This document shows, piece by piece, positions 7,421-14,639 of a stretch of 26,793 nucleotides of DNA. The first letter of the stretch is position 1. Every line of letters begins with the position of its first letter. Origin of the DNA: an uncultured Clostridium sp. (GTDB taxonomy: Bacteria > Bacillota > Clostridia > Clostridiales > Clostridiaceae); the NCBI GenBank assembly GCA_900548455.1, contig URKQ01000044.1, forward strand, positions 1 to 26,793. The letters are read 5' to 3'. A program made the position numbers and the translations under genes. Below the pieces are notes generated by a model. The model saw only the letters and a list, made by a program, of their open reading frames with translations, was not told the origin of the DNA and made no database searches.

Positions 7421-7422
7421 AA

Positions 7423-7854
7423 ATGTGGGGCATTATATTTTCTATAATTTCCGGATGTGCCATGAGTATCCAAGGGGTATTTAATACAGAACTATCTAAA
7501 AAAATTGGATTGTGGGAAACTACCGCGTTAGTTCAAGCAATTGCTCTAGCAACATCCTTGATAGTTCTTTTATTTGCAGGCGATGGCAACTTTAAAAATT
7601 TAAAGTCTGCCAACAAATTGTATTTACTGGCAGGTATTTTAGGAGTAATAATTACTTTTACTGTAATTAAAGGAATGTCCAGTTTAGGTCCTGCCGTATC
7701 TGTAGCAATTATTCTCATTGCTCAACTAATTACAGCTGCTTTAATCAACCATTTTGGATGGTTTGGTTCTACTGCAGATGCCTGTGGTCTAAGAGAATGT
7801 GTTGGAGTTATTATAATGATAGTTGGAATTGTTATTTTTAAGTGGAAAGGATAA
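7423..7854 (+). CDS. Half-size DMT-superfamily (YdcZ-type) membrane transporter
   Basis: The 143-residue protein is very hydrophobic, with about five membrane segments: WGIIFSIISGCAMSIQGVF, TALVQAIALATSLIVLLFA, LYLLAGILGVIITFTVI, AVSVAIILIAQLITAALI and VGVIIMIVGIVIF. The order, the GPAVSVAIILIAQL segment and the following NHFGWFG fit the YdcZ (formerly DUF606) branch of the drug/metabolite transporters. These small proteins are thought to work as dimers; the substrate is unknown. I chose ATG 7423 because GGTGA lies seven bases upstream; an in-frame TTG at 7402 is unlikely. It stands 64 bases after the 2H-like gene and 94 before a LysR gene, which may regulate it. Confidence 0.82.
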   Translation: MWGIIFSIISGCAMSIQGVFNTELSKKIGLWETTALVQAIALATSLIVLLFAGDGNFKNLKSANKLYLLAGILGVIITFTVIKGMSSLGPAVSVAIILIAQLITAALINHFGWFGSTADACGLRECVGVIIMIVGIVIFKWKG

Positions 7855-7892
7855 ACTTTTATCTTTTCTATTTTTATGCTTTGATTTATTTA

Positions 7893-7921
7893 TTGAAAAT
7901 TCTTTTATTTTTTAATAGATT
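7893..7921 (+). promoter_or_regulatory. Possible promoter of the LysR gene
   Basis: TTGAAA (7893-7898), a 17-base spacer and TAGATT (7916-7921) form a moderate sigma-A match 27 bases before the LysR start codon. No clear terminator separates it from the transporter gene, so co-transcription is also possible. Confidence 0.4.
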
Positions 7922-7948
7922 TAAGCATTACATTTATGGGGGTGTATT

Positions 7949-8839
7949 ATGGATTTTAAACAACTAGAAGCATTTATAACAGTATCAAAACTAAAAAGTT
8001 TTTCAAAAGCTGCTAATGCAATATATCTTTCTCAACCTACAATTAGTTCTCATATTGCAAGTTTGGAACGTGAATTAAACATGCAACTTTTCGATAGAAC
8101 TTCAAAAGAAGTACACTTAACACCTGTTGGGGAATCATTTTTACAATATGCTAATGATATTATAAATATAAGAAATAATGCTGTTGCTGATCTCGCTAAT
8201 TTTAATAATAACATAGCCGGTATACTTAATATTTCTGCAAGTACAACACCTTGCAACTCAGTCCTACCAACTTTAATAAATAAATTTAATCAACAATATT
8301 CAAATGTTAAGTTTAACATTAAAGAACAAGGTTCTGGAAGTATCATTAAGGACATTATAGATTTAAAATGTGAAATAGGTTTAGTTGGAAGTAAAATAAC
8401 TAATCCCAAAATCACTAGCCATAAAATTATGGATGATGAACTAGTTATAATTTCAAATTCAAAATTAAATTTACCTAATGTTTTATCCGTTAATGAATTA
8501 ATGAAGTATCCTTTTATAATAAGAGAAAAAGAATCTGCAACTAGACATACCTTAGAAGCCGCTTTGCATGATCATGATATTGATTATAAGAAATTAAAAG
8601 TTTTATGTGAAGTTGATAGTGTTCATGCTCAACTAAAACTTATAAATCTTGGATTAGGCGTATCTATAATAAGTAAAAGTTTGTGTGATGCTAGAATGCT
8701 TAATGGAGATATGAAAATAAGTAGGATTGAGGGTCTTGAAATTAAAAGAGAAATTTTTCTAATTGTAAGCTCTAAAAGAACATTAACTCCTATAGCACGC
8801 GCATTTTATAATATGTGCAAAACTGTTTACAATTTATAG
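7949..8839 (+). CDS. LysR-family transcriptional regulator
   Basis: The 296-residue protein has a standard LysR layout. An N-terminal winged helix-turn-helix (residues 1-60) contains FSKAANAIYLSQPTISSHIASLERELNMQLFDRT, given here as the span of about 18-51. A linker helix follows, then a two-lobed effector-binding domain (about 90-294) with GILNISASTTPCNSVLP, EIGLVGSKI and LGLGVSIISK. The domain most resembles the CysL/selenium-metabolism-associated branch of LysR proteins, which suggests a small anion or sulfur/selenium-type effector, but this is only a resemblance. GGGGGTG precedes the ATG. LysR proteins commonly regulate an adjacent gene; candidates are the transporter upstream and the subtilase downstream. 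Confidence 0.92.
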   Translation: MDFKQLEAFITVSKLKSFSKAANAIYLSQPTISSHIASLERELNMQLFDRTSKEVHLTPVGESFLQYANDIINIRNNAVADLANFNNNIAGILNISASTTPCNSVLPTLINKFNQQYSNVKFNIKEQGSGSIIKDIIDLKCEIGLVGSKITNPKITSHKIMDDELVIISNSKLNLPNVLSVNELMKYPFIIREKESATRHTLEAALHDHDIDYKKLKVLCEVDSVHAQLKLINLGLGVSIISKSLCDARMLNGDMKISRIEGLEIKREIFLIVSSKRTLTPIARAFYNMCKTVYNL

Positions 8840-8850
8840 CCTATAAAGTT

Positions 8851-8879
8851 TTAACACTTACATATCATTTACATATACT
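8851..8879 (+). promoter_or_regulatory. Promoter of the subtilase gene
   Basis: TTAACA (8851-8856), a 17-base spacer and TATACT (8874-8879) each match five of six consensus bases. A 7-bp inverted repeat (ACACTTA 8854-8860, TAAGTGT 8882-8888) overlaps the -35 and the start-site region and could be an operator, for instance for the neighbouring LysR protein. Confidence 0.6.
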
Positions 8880-8911
8880 AATAAGTGTAATACGTATGTA
8901 GGAGTACCTTT

Positions 8912-10186
8912 ATGCTTTTTAACAAAAAAATTGATTCTTCATTGAAATCAATGATAGATGATAATATTTACAATAAATATAGAGTCCTTATAAAGTATGG
9001 AGCTATAAAGGGCTCCATTGAAAAAAAGGTTAAAGCAACTCGAGGGAAAGTTTTGTTTAATATTCAATCACTCAATTGTCTTTGTGCACTAGTAAACAAA
9101 TCTGGTATAAGAAAAATTATTGAGCTACCTGAAGTTAAATATATTTGTCTTGATGAAATTACGACTTTGTGTAGCAAAAATATTCTTCATTCTAATGGAA
9201 TATTTATTGATAATACTATCTTTTCTCCATTAAAAGATAAAACAATATCTGGTGATGGTATTGGAATAGGTGTTATAGATAGTGGGGTATACCCTCATAT
9301 TAATCTTGCAACTCCTAGTAATAAGGTTATTGGATTTATTGATTTGATTAATAACTTAAATTATCCCTATGACGATAATGGCCATGGGACATTCATATCC
9401 GGAATACTTTGTGGAGATGGAAAAGATAAAAAAACAAAACAACAAGGTATTGCAATTAATAGTCATATTGTAATGATTAAAGCCTTTAATAGATTCGGAA
9501 AAGGATACGTGTCATCAACTCTTTATGCTTTAGAAAAGTTATTTGAATTAAGGGATGAATATAATTTACGTACTATATGTGCACCTTTTCAAACTTCAAC
9601 TTTCAATAAGTATATTTTAAATTTATATGATGAATTGTTTTTCAAATTTAAAGAAAATAACATAATAGTAGTTGTACCTTCAGGCAATAACGAGTGTACT
9701 GAGGATTCTATAACTGGGATAGCCTTATCAGATAAAGTTATAACTATCGGTGGATTAAATACAATTGGAGAATATTCAATAAGCGAATACTCCTGCTGTG
9801 GTTCAACTAAATTTTTAAAAAAACCTGATTTTGTTGCTGCTAGTGATGATATAATCTCTCTTAATTCAGATACCTCTTATGTGTCTGAATTGGATGGTGA
9901 AAAACTATATCCTCATGCTTTAACAAATTCATATACAATTAAAAGTGGTACATCAATTGCTTGTGCTTTTGTATCCGGACTCTGTGCATTACTATTTGAA
10001 GTAAATCCAAATTTTACTTTTGACGATATATATACACTACTTAAAATTAATTCAGTTATGATAAATGATATGAAATATAAGCAAGGTAACGGTTATATTA
10101 ATGTTGGAAAACTTATAAATACTGATTTTAATAATTTAAAGTTACCATCTAGTAAAAGTAGTAAAAAAAATAGACATTCCCATTAA
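8912..10186 (+). CDS. S8-family serine peptidase (subtilase) without signal peptide
   Basis: The 424-residue protein has a complete subtilisin catalytic apparatus: D123 in GVIDSGV, H158 in NGHGTFISG, oxyanion-hole N259 in PSGNN and S348 in SGTSIACAFVSG. The N-terminal region (about 22-82) resembles an inhibitor I9-type prodomain. No signal peptide or membrane segment is visible, so it is probably cytoplasmic. The insert around residues 320-340 is not typical of a minimal subtilisin. It does not resemble the Csp germination proteases closely enough to say so. AGGAG lies seven bases before the ATG. The last codons (coding for NRHSH) form one arm of a bidirectional terminator, and the stop overlaps the stop of convergent cinA. 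The substrate is unknown. Confidence 0.9.
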   Translation: MLFNKKIDSSLKSMIDDNIYNKYRVLIKYGAIKGSIEKKVKATRGKVLFNIQSLNCLCALVNKSGIRKIIELPEVKYICLDEITTLCSKNILHSNGIFIDNTIFSPLKDKTISGDGIGIGVIDSGVYPHINLATPSNKVIGFIDLINNLNYPYDDNGHGTFISGILCGDGKDKKTKQQGIAINSHIVMIKAFNRFGKGYVSSTLYALEKLFELRDEYNLRTICAPFQTSTFNKYILNLYDELFFKFKENNIIVVVPSGNNECTEDSITGIALSDKVITIGGLNTIGEYSISEYSCCGSTKFLKKPDFVAASDDIISLNSDTSYVSELDGEKLYPHALTNSYTIKSGTSIACAFVSGLCALLFEVNPNFTFDDIYTLLKINSVMINDMKYKQGNGYINVGKLINTDFNNLKLPSSKSSKKNRHSH

Positions 10187-10205
10187 TACGGAATGTCTAT
10201 TTTTT
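10164..10205. terminator. Bidirectional terminator shared by the subtilase gene and cinA
   Basis: A perfect 14-bp stem (10167-10180 AAAATAGACATTCC pairing with 10190-10203) with a 9-base loop has an A-run on the left and a T-run on the right, so it works in both directions. Both stop codons (10184-10186 plus, 10183-10185 minus) lie inside the loop, and the arms are coding sequence of the two genes. Confidence 0.92.
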
Positions 10206-11433
10206 CGTTAATTAAAACTCTTCTTAATTCATCTAATAAATTAATAGTGGCTCTTTCTCTAATTTTTTCCCTATTCCCATTTAAATTTAATTTTTTAGTA
10301 TAGGCTTTTCCTTTAAAATATATTCCTATATATACTAGACCTACTGGCTTTTCCTTTGTTCCTCCACCAGGACCAGCAATACCTGTAGTAGAAATTCCTA
10401 TATCTGCTCCAGATGTTTTCGCAACTCCCTCAGCCATTTCTGCTGCAACTTCACTGCTAACAGCTCCATAATTCTGAAGTGTTTCTGATTTTACACCTAT
10501 ACGTTTCATTTTTGATTCATTGCTATAAGTAACAATTCCTTCTATCAAGCTTTCAGATATCCCTGGATAATTTATTAATTTAGCTGCAACCATACCTCCA
10601 GTACAAGATTCAGCTGTAGCTATAGTTAACTTATTTCCCACCAGTGATTTTCCTACTACTTCTTCTATGGTCGTTTCTCCTACACCATATACATTATCAC
10701 CTAGTATGAAACGTATCTTTTTTTCAACAGGATCTATTAACTTCAGTCCTTCCTCTTCATTATTGCTTTTTGCAGTTATCCTAAAAATCATCTCTGAGTT
10801 CTTTGCATATGGCGCAACTGTAGGATTTTCATTATCTATTAAATCACCTATGAGCTCTGCTGCTGCACTTTCTCCTACACCTATAACCCTTAAAACTTTA
10901 GAAACTAATATATCCTTAGAATATTTCTTTAAATAAGGAACTACGGACTCCTCAAACATAGCACTCATTTCTCTAGGAGGTCCAGGTAACATTACTAATA
11001 CCTTTCCATCCTTTTCAATAATGCATCCAGGTGCAGTCCCATTGTTATTTTTCAATATTATAGATTCCTTAGGAAAATAAGCTTGTTTCTCATTAGTATG
11101 TCCCATTTCTTTGCCCATTTTCTTAAAGCATTCTTTTATGTGATTTAAAGATTCTTTATCACATATACTTTCTAAATTAAAATATTCAAAAGCCATTTCC
11201 TTAGTTAAATCATCTTTAGTAGGCCCTAATCCCCCTGTAGTTATTACTAAATCTGCCCTTGAAAATGCAATTTCATAAGCATCTTTAACTCTTTGTGGAT
11301 TATCCCCTACAACTGATTGATAATAAACAAATACACCTTCTTCACTTAATCGTTTTGCTAAATATTGTGTATTTGTATTGACTATATCTCCTAATAATAA
11401 CTCTGTTCCAATTGAAATTATTTCACATTTCAT
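10183..11433 (-). CDS. cinA: CinA-family protein (competence/damage-inducible; nicotinamide-nucleotide amidase domain)
   Basis: The 416-residue protein has the two usual CinA domains. The N-terminal molybdopterin-binding-like domain (about 1-170) starts KCEIISIGTELLLGDIVNTN and contains TGGLGPTKDDLTKE (66-79) and LPGPPREM. The C-terminal amidohydrolase domain (about 255-410) contains TAESCTGG (273-280, nucleophile S276) and STTGIAGPGGGTKEKPVGLV. The C-terminal domain deamidates nicotinamide mononucleotide in NAD recycling, and the N-terminal domain acts on ADP-ribose in homologues. The start matches the family, but no Shine-Dalgarno lies close to it: AAGGGGGTG is 44 bases upstream, separated by a perfect 36-bp palindrome. 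It follows the M16 protease gene by 51 bases on the same strand, probably as an operon. Confidence 0.95.
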   Translation of the reverse strand: MKCEIISIGTELLLGDIVNTNTQYLAKRLSEEGVFVYYQSVVGDNPQRVKDAYEIAFSRADLVITTGGLGPTKDDLTKEMAFEYFNLESICDKESLNHIKECFKKMGKEMGHTNEKQAYFPKESIILKNNNGTAPGCIIEKDGKVLVMLPGPPREMSAMFEESVVPYLKKYSKDILVSKVLRVIGVGESAAAELIGDLIDNENPTVAPYAKNSEMIFRITAKSNNEEEGLKLIDPVEKKIRFILGDNVYGVGETTIEEVVGKSLVGNKLTIATAESCTGGMVAAKLINYPGISESLIEGIVTYSNESKMKRIGVKSETLQNYGAVSSEVAAEMAEGVAKTSGADIGISTTGIAGPGGGTKEKPVGLVYIGIYFKGKAYTKKLNLNGNREKIRERATINLLDELRRVLINEKIDIPY

Positions 11434-11486
11434 ATATATCTTTGATGAAGAGCTCCTAGGAGCTCTTCATCAAAGTTCACCCCCTT
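11434..11486 (-). promoter_or_regulatory. Shine-Dalgarno separated from the cinA start by a perfect palindrome
   Basis: On the minus strand the order is the M16 stop codon TAA merging into AAGGGGGTG (11478-11486), then AA, a perfect 36-bp palindrome (11440-11475; half-site CTTTGATGAAGAGCTCCT), then ATATAT and the cinA ATG (11431-11433). As RNA the palindrome folds to a hairpin of about 16 pairs with no U-tract. With it folded, the Shine-Dalgarno comes to about eight bases from the ATG. Directly within the hairpin, a 4-codon frame (ATG AAG AGC TCC TAG) begins seven bases after the Shine-Dalgarno. Confidence 0.75.
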
Positions 11487-14412
11487 AGTTAAACACATTC
11501 TCCAAACTACCAAATAACTCCCTGTTGTCATTTATTTTTGATTCATTACCTAAAACAACTATAAAATTCTGTTTCATCACATCTGATACCATATTAGAAA
11601 AACCTCTAATGTCTTCTATTTTAGTAGCTAAAACATCATTTCTCTCCTTGACTCTATCTTCATGAGATATTCCTCTCATATAATAGCTAATAGCAGTTTC
11701 TCCTGCCATGGATGGAGTTAATGGCATATCTAATTCACTTATAGTTCCAATTATATACTTTAACATTTCCCTCTCTGTAGTGGTAAAGTTATTTAAATAC
11801 TCAACAGAACTATCATAAGCTTCTAGCGTTTCCTTTATATTAGGATCCCTATAGCTCGCAAACATAAAGTTTCCGCTTCTAACTAAGTTTGCAAAAGCTC
11901 CATATGCGCCACCTTGAACTCTTACCTTATTCCATAAGTAATCAATTCCTAAGACAGTTTTCAAAACAAGCATTTTTCCTGAATATTCATATCCTAATTT
12001 TCTAAAATTATATCCCTTTGCAACATATTGAACATGTGCTGGTGTAAGCAATCCTTCATTTTTATTGCTTTCATTAAAGATATATTGATTACATTTGCTT
12101 TTTTCATCTCCAAGGACAGATATAACCTTATTCATATTATTTAAAGTAGCCTCTAACTCTTCCTTATCTCCAGTTACCGCAATAATTAAATTGTCTTTGT
12201 TAAATAACTTATTCATCATATTTTTAAATTTTATTACTACTTCATCTATTTTCTCATCAAAACCTTGTTCAAATTCTTTTAAGAATTTATAGAACTCATA
12301 GCCAGATGTATCTTCAATATATGCATAGGCTGGAGAGAAATATGATCCTAACCTCATAGTTGCAACTTGATGTCCTCTGTCCATAAATTTCATTTCCATC
12401 CTAGATATTAACACTCTAGTTAGCTCTCTAATTCTCTTTTTGTCATCAAACATAGTATTCTTAATTATATCAGCTAATATCTCTAGTCCTTTTCCCATCT
12501 TATCAGTTACTACACTGCAATGACCTTCTACAAAGGTGCTAAAATCTAATGGATTTTTTCCATTTCCATAAGTTTCACTCTTAAAGTATATTCCCCCAGT
12601 GTTTATAAGCATCTCATTAGAAAGTTCACTATAACTATAATTTTTTGTATTAATTTTACCTAATAAAGTAGTCAACAGACTAATATATTTTATATCTTCC
12701 TGAGCTATGCATTTGCTATTAAACATAAATGTTAAATATGTTATTTTACTTGTAAAAGTTGAATGATGAAGAATTTTTATGCCTTCTTTTTCTATTTCCT
12801 TTATTTCCAAATTCTCAACATCTCTATCAATGTCTTCTATAGAAAGCACAGGGATAGTTTCTAGCACTTCTTCACTATCTGGTGTGGTTTGTCTTTTAAT
12901 TAACGCTTTAGTATCATTTATTATATCTTGAATTTCTTCTAAAGATAACTTTTCTTTATATCCTTTAAGCTTTTCTTTTATTGCTAATTCTTTTTTCTCT
13001 GCTAATCCCTTTTGAGGAGATAGCATTAATAATGAGCTATGAGTGTTGTTTAATAGGTATTTTTCAATTAATTCTTCAAAATATCTAGAAGTTAATCCTT
13101 CCTTCATTTTTTCAATACTTTTTTCATATCTTATATGAGTTAAAGGATCACCTCCATGAAGCCAACTATCCATCGCTGTCATATAATAAAACAGTCCTTT
13201 AGGCATTCCTTGAAAATCTGATTCTCTTAGTTTAAACTCAGTAATATTAATGCAAGCTTCAATTAATTTCTTATCTATTCCCTTATTAACTAAACCATTT
13301 AAAGTATTAAATACAACTTCTTTAAATTTTTCTTTCTTTTCTTTATCTGTATTTTTAACTATCACACTAAATACAGGTTGACGAATACTATTATCATAAC
13401 TTCCATATACATCTTTTCCTATGTTAGCATCAATAATAGCTTGTTTTAATGGTGCACCTTGAGTTTCAAGTAATAAATATTCTAACGTACTGAGACTAAG
13501 ATATAAATCTTCATCTACATTATTACCAGTGACAAAGTTTAAAGCCATTAATGTTTTCTCTTCCTCAGAATCATCTTTTGAAATTGAATAAAAATCTTCT
13601 ACTTCCATCATCTTTTCAAAAGGTTCCTCAATATTAATATTAGAGTCAATTTGTTTTTTATCGAAATTTATTAAATAATTGTCATTTATAAACTCAAGCA
13701 TTCTTTCATGGTTTCCATCACCATATAAAAATATATAACTATTAGAAGGATGATAGTATTTACTATGGAATGCTAAAAACTCCTCGTTAGATAAATTAGG
13801 TATATCATCTGGGTCTCCACCTGATTCAAATCCATAAGCGTTGTTTGGAAATAATGATTTCTGAATTCCTCTCATTAATACTCCATCTGGAGAAGAAAAT
13901 GCACCTTTCATTTCATTATAAACAACACCTTTATAGGTTAGTTCATCCTCTGCGTTTTCTAATTCATAATGCCAGCCTTCTTGCATCATTATTTCTTTTG
14001 TTTCATATATATTAGGATAAAATACAGCGTCCAAATAAACATCCATTAAATTAAAAAAGTCTTTTTCATTTTTACTTGCTAACGGATAAATTGTTTTATC
14101 ACTAAAAGTCATAGCATTTAAAAATGTATTTAATGATCCTTTAATTAATTCTACAAAAGGTTCCTTTGTGGGAAATTTTCTTGATCCACATAAAACACTA
14201 TGTTCCAAAATGTGTGCAACACCAGTATTATTATTAGGTGGAGTTTTAAATCCTATTGAAAATACCTTATTTGTATCATCATTTTCTAAATCTAATAGTC
14301 TTGCCCCACTTTTTTCATGTTTAAAAATCCTTGCTATGGAGTTAATCTCCTTTACTTCCTCAACCCTCTCTAATTTAAACCCATGATATACATTACCTAC
14401 TATATAATTCAT
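11485..14412 (-). CDS. PreP-type M16 zinc metalloprotease (insulinase/presequence protease family)
   Basis: The 975-residue length and layout match the M16C branch that includes mitochondrial and chloroplast presequence protease PreP. The inverted zinc motif HILEH gives H67, E70 (catalytic) and H71; the third zinc ligand is E167 in YNEMKGAF. The family block HSVLCGSRKFPTKEPF is intact. The second half holds the inactive M16-like domains with the substrate-binding VQGGAYGAFANLVRSGNF and SYRDPN segments. PreP enzymes are closed-chamber oligopeptidases that degrade short unstructured peptides. No signal peptide is seen, so it is probably cytoplasmic. GGAGG lies directly before the ATG. It heads the M16-cinA transcript. 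The 227-base upstream gap holds nested inverted repeats and a TATAAT but no strong -35. Confidence 0.93.
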   Translation of the reverse strand: MNYIVGNVYHGFKLERVEEVKEINSIARIFKHEKSGARLLDLENDDTNKVFSIGFKTPPNNNTGVAHILEHSVLCGSRKFPTKEPFVELIKGSLNTFLNAMTFSDKTIYPLASKNEKDFFNLMDVYLDAVFYPNIYETKEIMMQEGWHYELENAEDELTYKGVVYNEMKGAFSSPDGVLMRGIQKSLFPNNAYGFESGGDPDDIPNLSNEEFLAFHSKYYHPSNSYIFLYGDGNHERMLEFINDNYLINFDKKQIDSNINIEEPFEKMMEVEDFYSISKDDSEEEKTLMALNFVTGNNVDEDLYLSLSTLEYLLLETQGAPLKQAIIDANIGKDVYGSYDNSIRQPVFSVIVKNTDKEKKEKFKEVVFNTLNGLVNKGIDKKLIEACINITEFKLRESDFQGMPKGLFYYMTAMDSWLHGGDPLTHIRYEKSIEKMKEGLTSRYFEELIEKYLLNNTHSSLLMLSPQKGLAEKKELAIKEKLKGYKEKLSLEEIQDIINDTKALIKRQTTPDSEEVLETIPVLSIEDIDRDVENLEIKEIEKEGIKILHHSTFTSKITYLTFMFNSKCIAQEDIKYISLLTTLLGKINTKNYSYSELSNEMLINTGGIYFKSETYGNGKNPLDFSTFVEGHCSVVTDKMGKGLEILADIIKNTMFDDKKRIRELTRVLISRMEMKFMDRGHQVATMRLGSYFSPAYAYIEDTSGYEFYKFLKEFEQGFDEKIDEVVIKFKNMMNKLFNKDNLIIAVTGDKEELEATLNNMNKVISVLGDEKSKCNQYIFNESNKNEGLLTPAHVQYVAKGYNFRKLGYEYSGKMLVLKTVLGIDYLWNKVRVQGGAYGAFANLVRSGNFMFASYRDPNIKETLEAYDSSVEYLNNFTTTEREMLKYIIGTISELDMPLTPSMAGETAISYYMRGISHEDRVKERNDVLATKIEDIRGFSNMVSDVMKQNFIVVLGNESKINDNRELFGSLENVFN

Positions 14413-14497
14413 TTTTTTCCTCCACTCTGCACTTTTTAAATATTTTAAGTTACTAGTAATATTATTAATCTTGAAAAAAGAAATATACTCTATATTA

Positions 14498-14584
14498 TAT
14501 AAGTTCCTCTGTACATCTAATATAATATCTCTTCAATGAAAATTATAAAATTTAAAAAATAAGTAATCTTCATTGGAACTTATA
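14498..14584. repeat. Nested inverted repeats upstream of the M16 protease gene
   Basis: TATAAGTTCC (14498-14507) and GGAACTTATA (14575-14584) form a perfect 10-bp inverted repeat enclosing a second one, CAATGAA (14534-14540) with TTCATTG (14569-14575). The pair shares base 14575, so the two stems are partly exclusive. They lie in the leader/promoter region of the leftward M16 gene; a TATAAT-like element overlaps the proximal arm. Confidence 0.5.
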
Positions 14585-14585
14585 A

Positions 14586-14613
14586 AAGTTAACACTATAC
14601 CTAGCATTAACTT
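14586..14613 (-). terminator. Probable terminator of the large GGDEF-protein gene
   Basis: A 12-pair stem (14602-14613 with 14586-14597, two G-U pairs on the minus-strand RNA) closed by a 4-base GGTA loop lies 26 bases after the stop of the GGDEF gene. The following tract is TTAT, a weak U-tail, so termination may be incomplete. Confidence 0.5.
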
Positions 14614-14639
14614 CTATAGATTACATAAAATTATATATA

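Noticed and set aside
7402..7422. TTG start for the YdcZ-type transporter
   Set aside because: It lies in the leader hairpin without a ribosome binding site; ATG 7423 begins directly with the first membrane segment and has GGTGA upstream.
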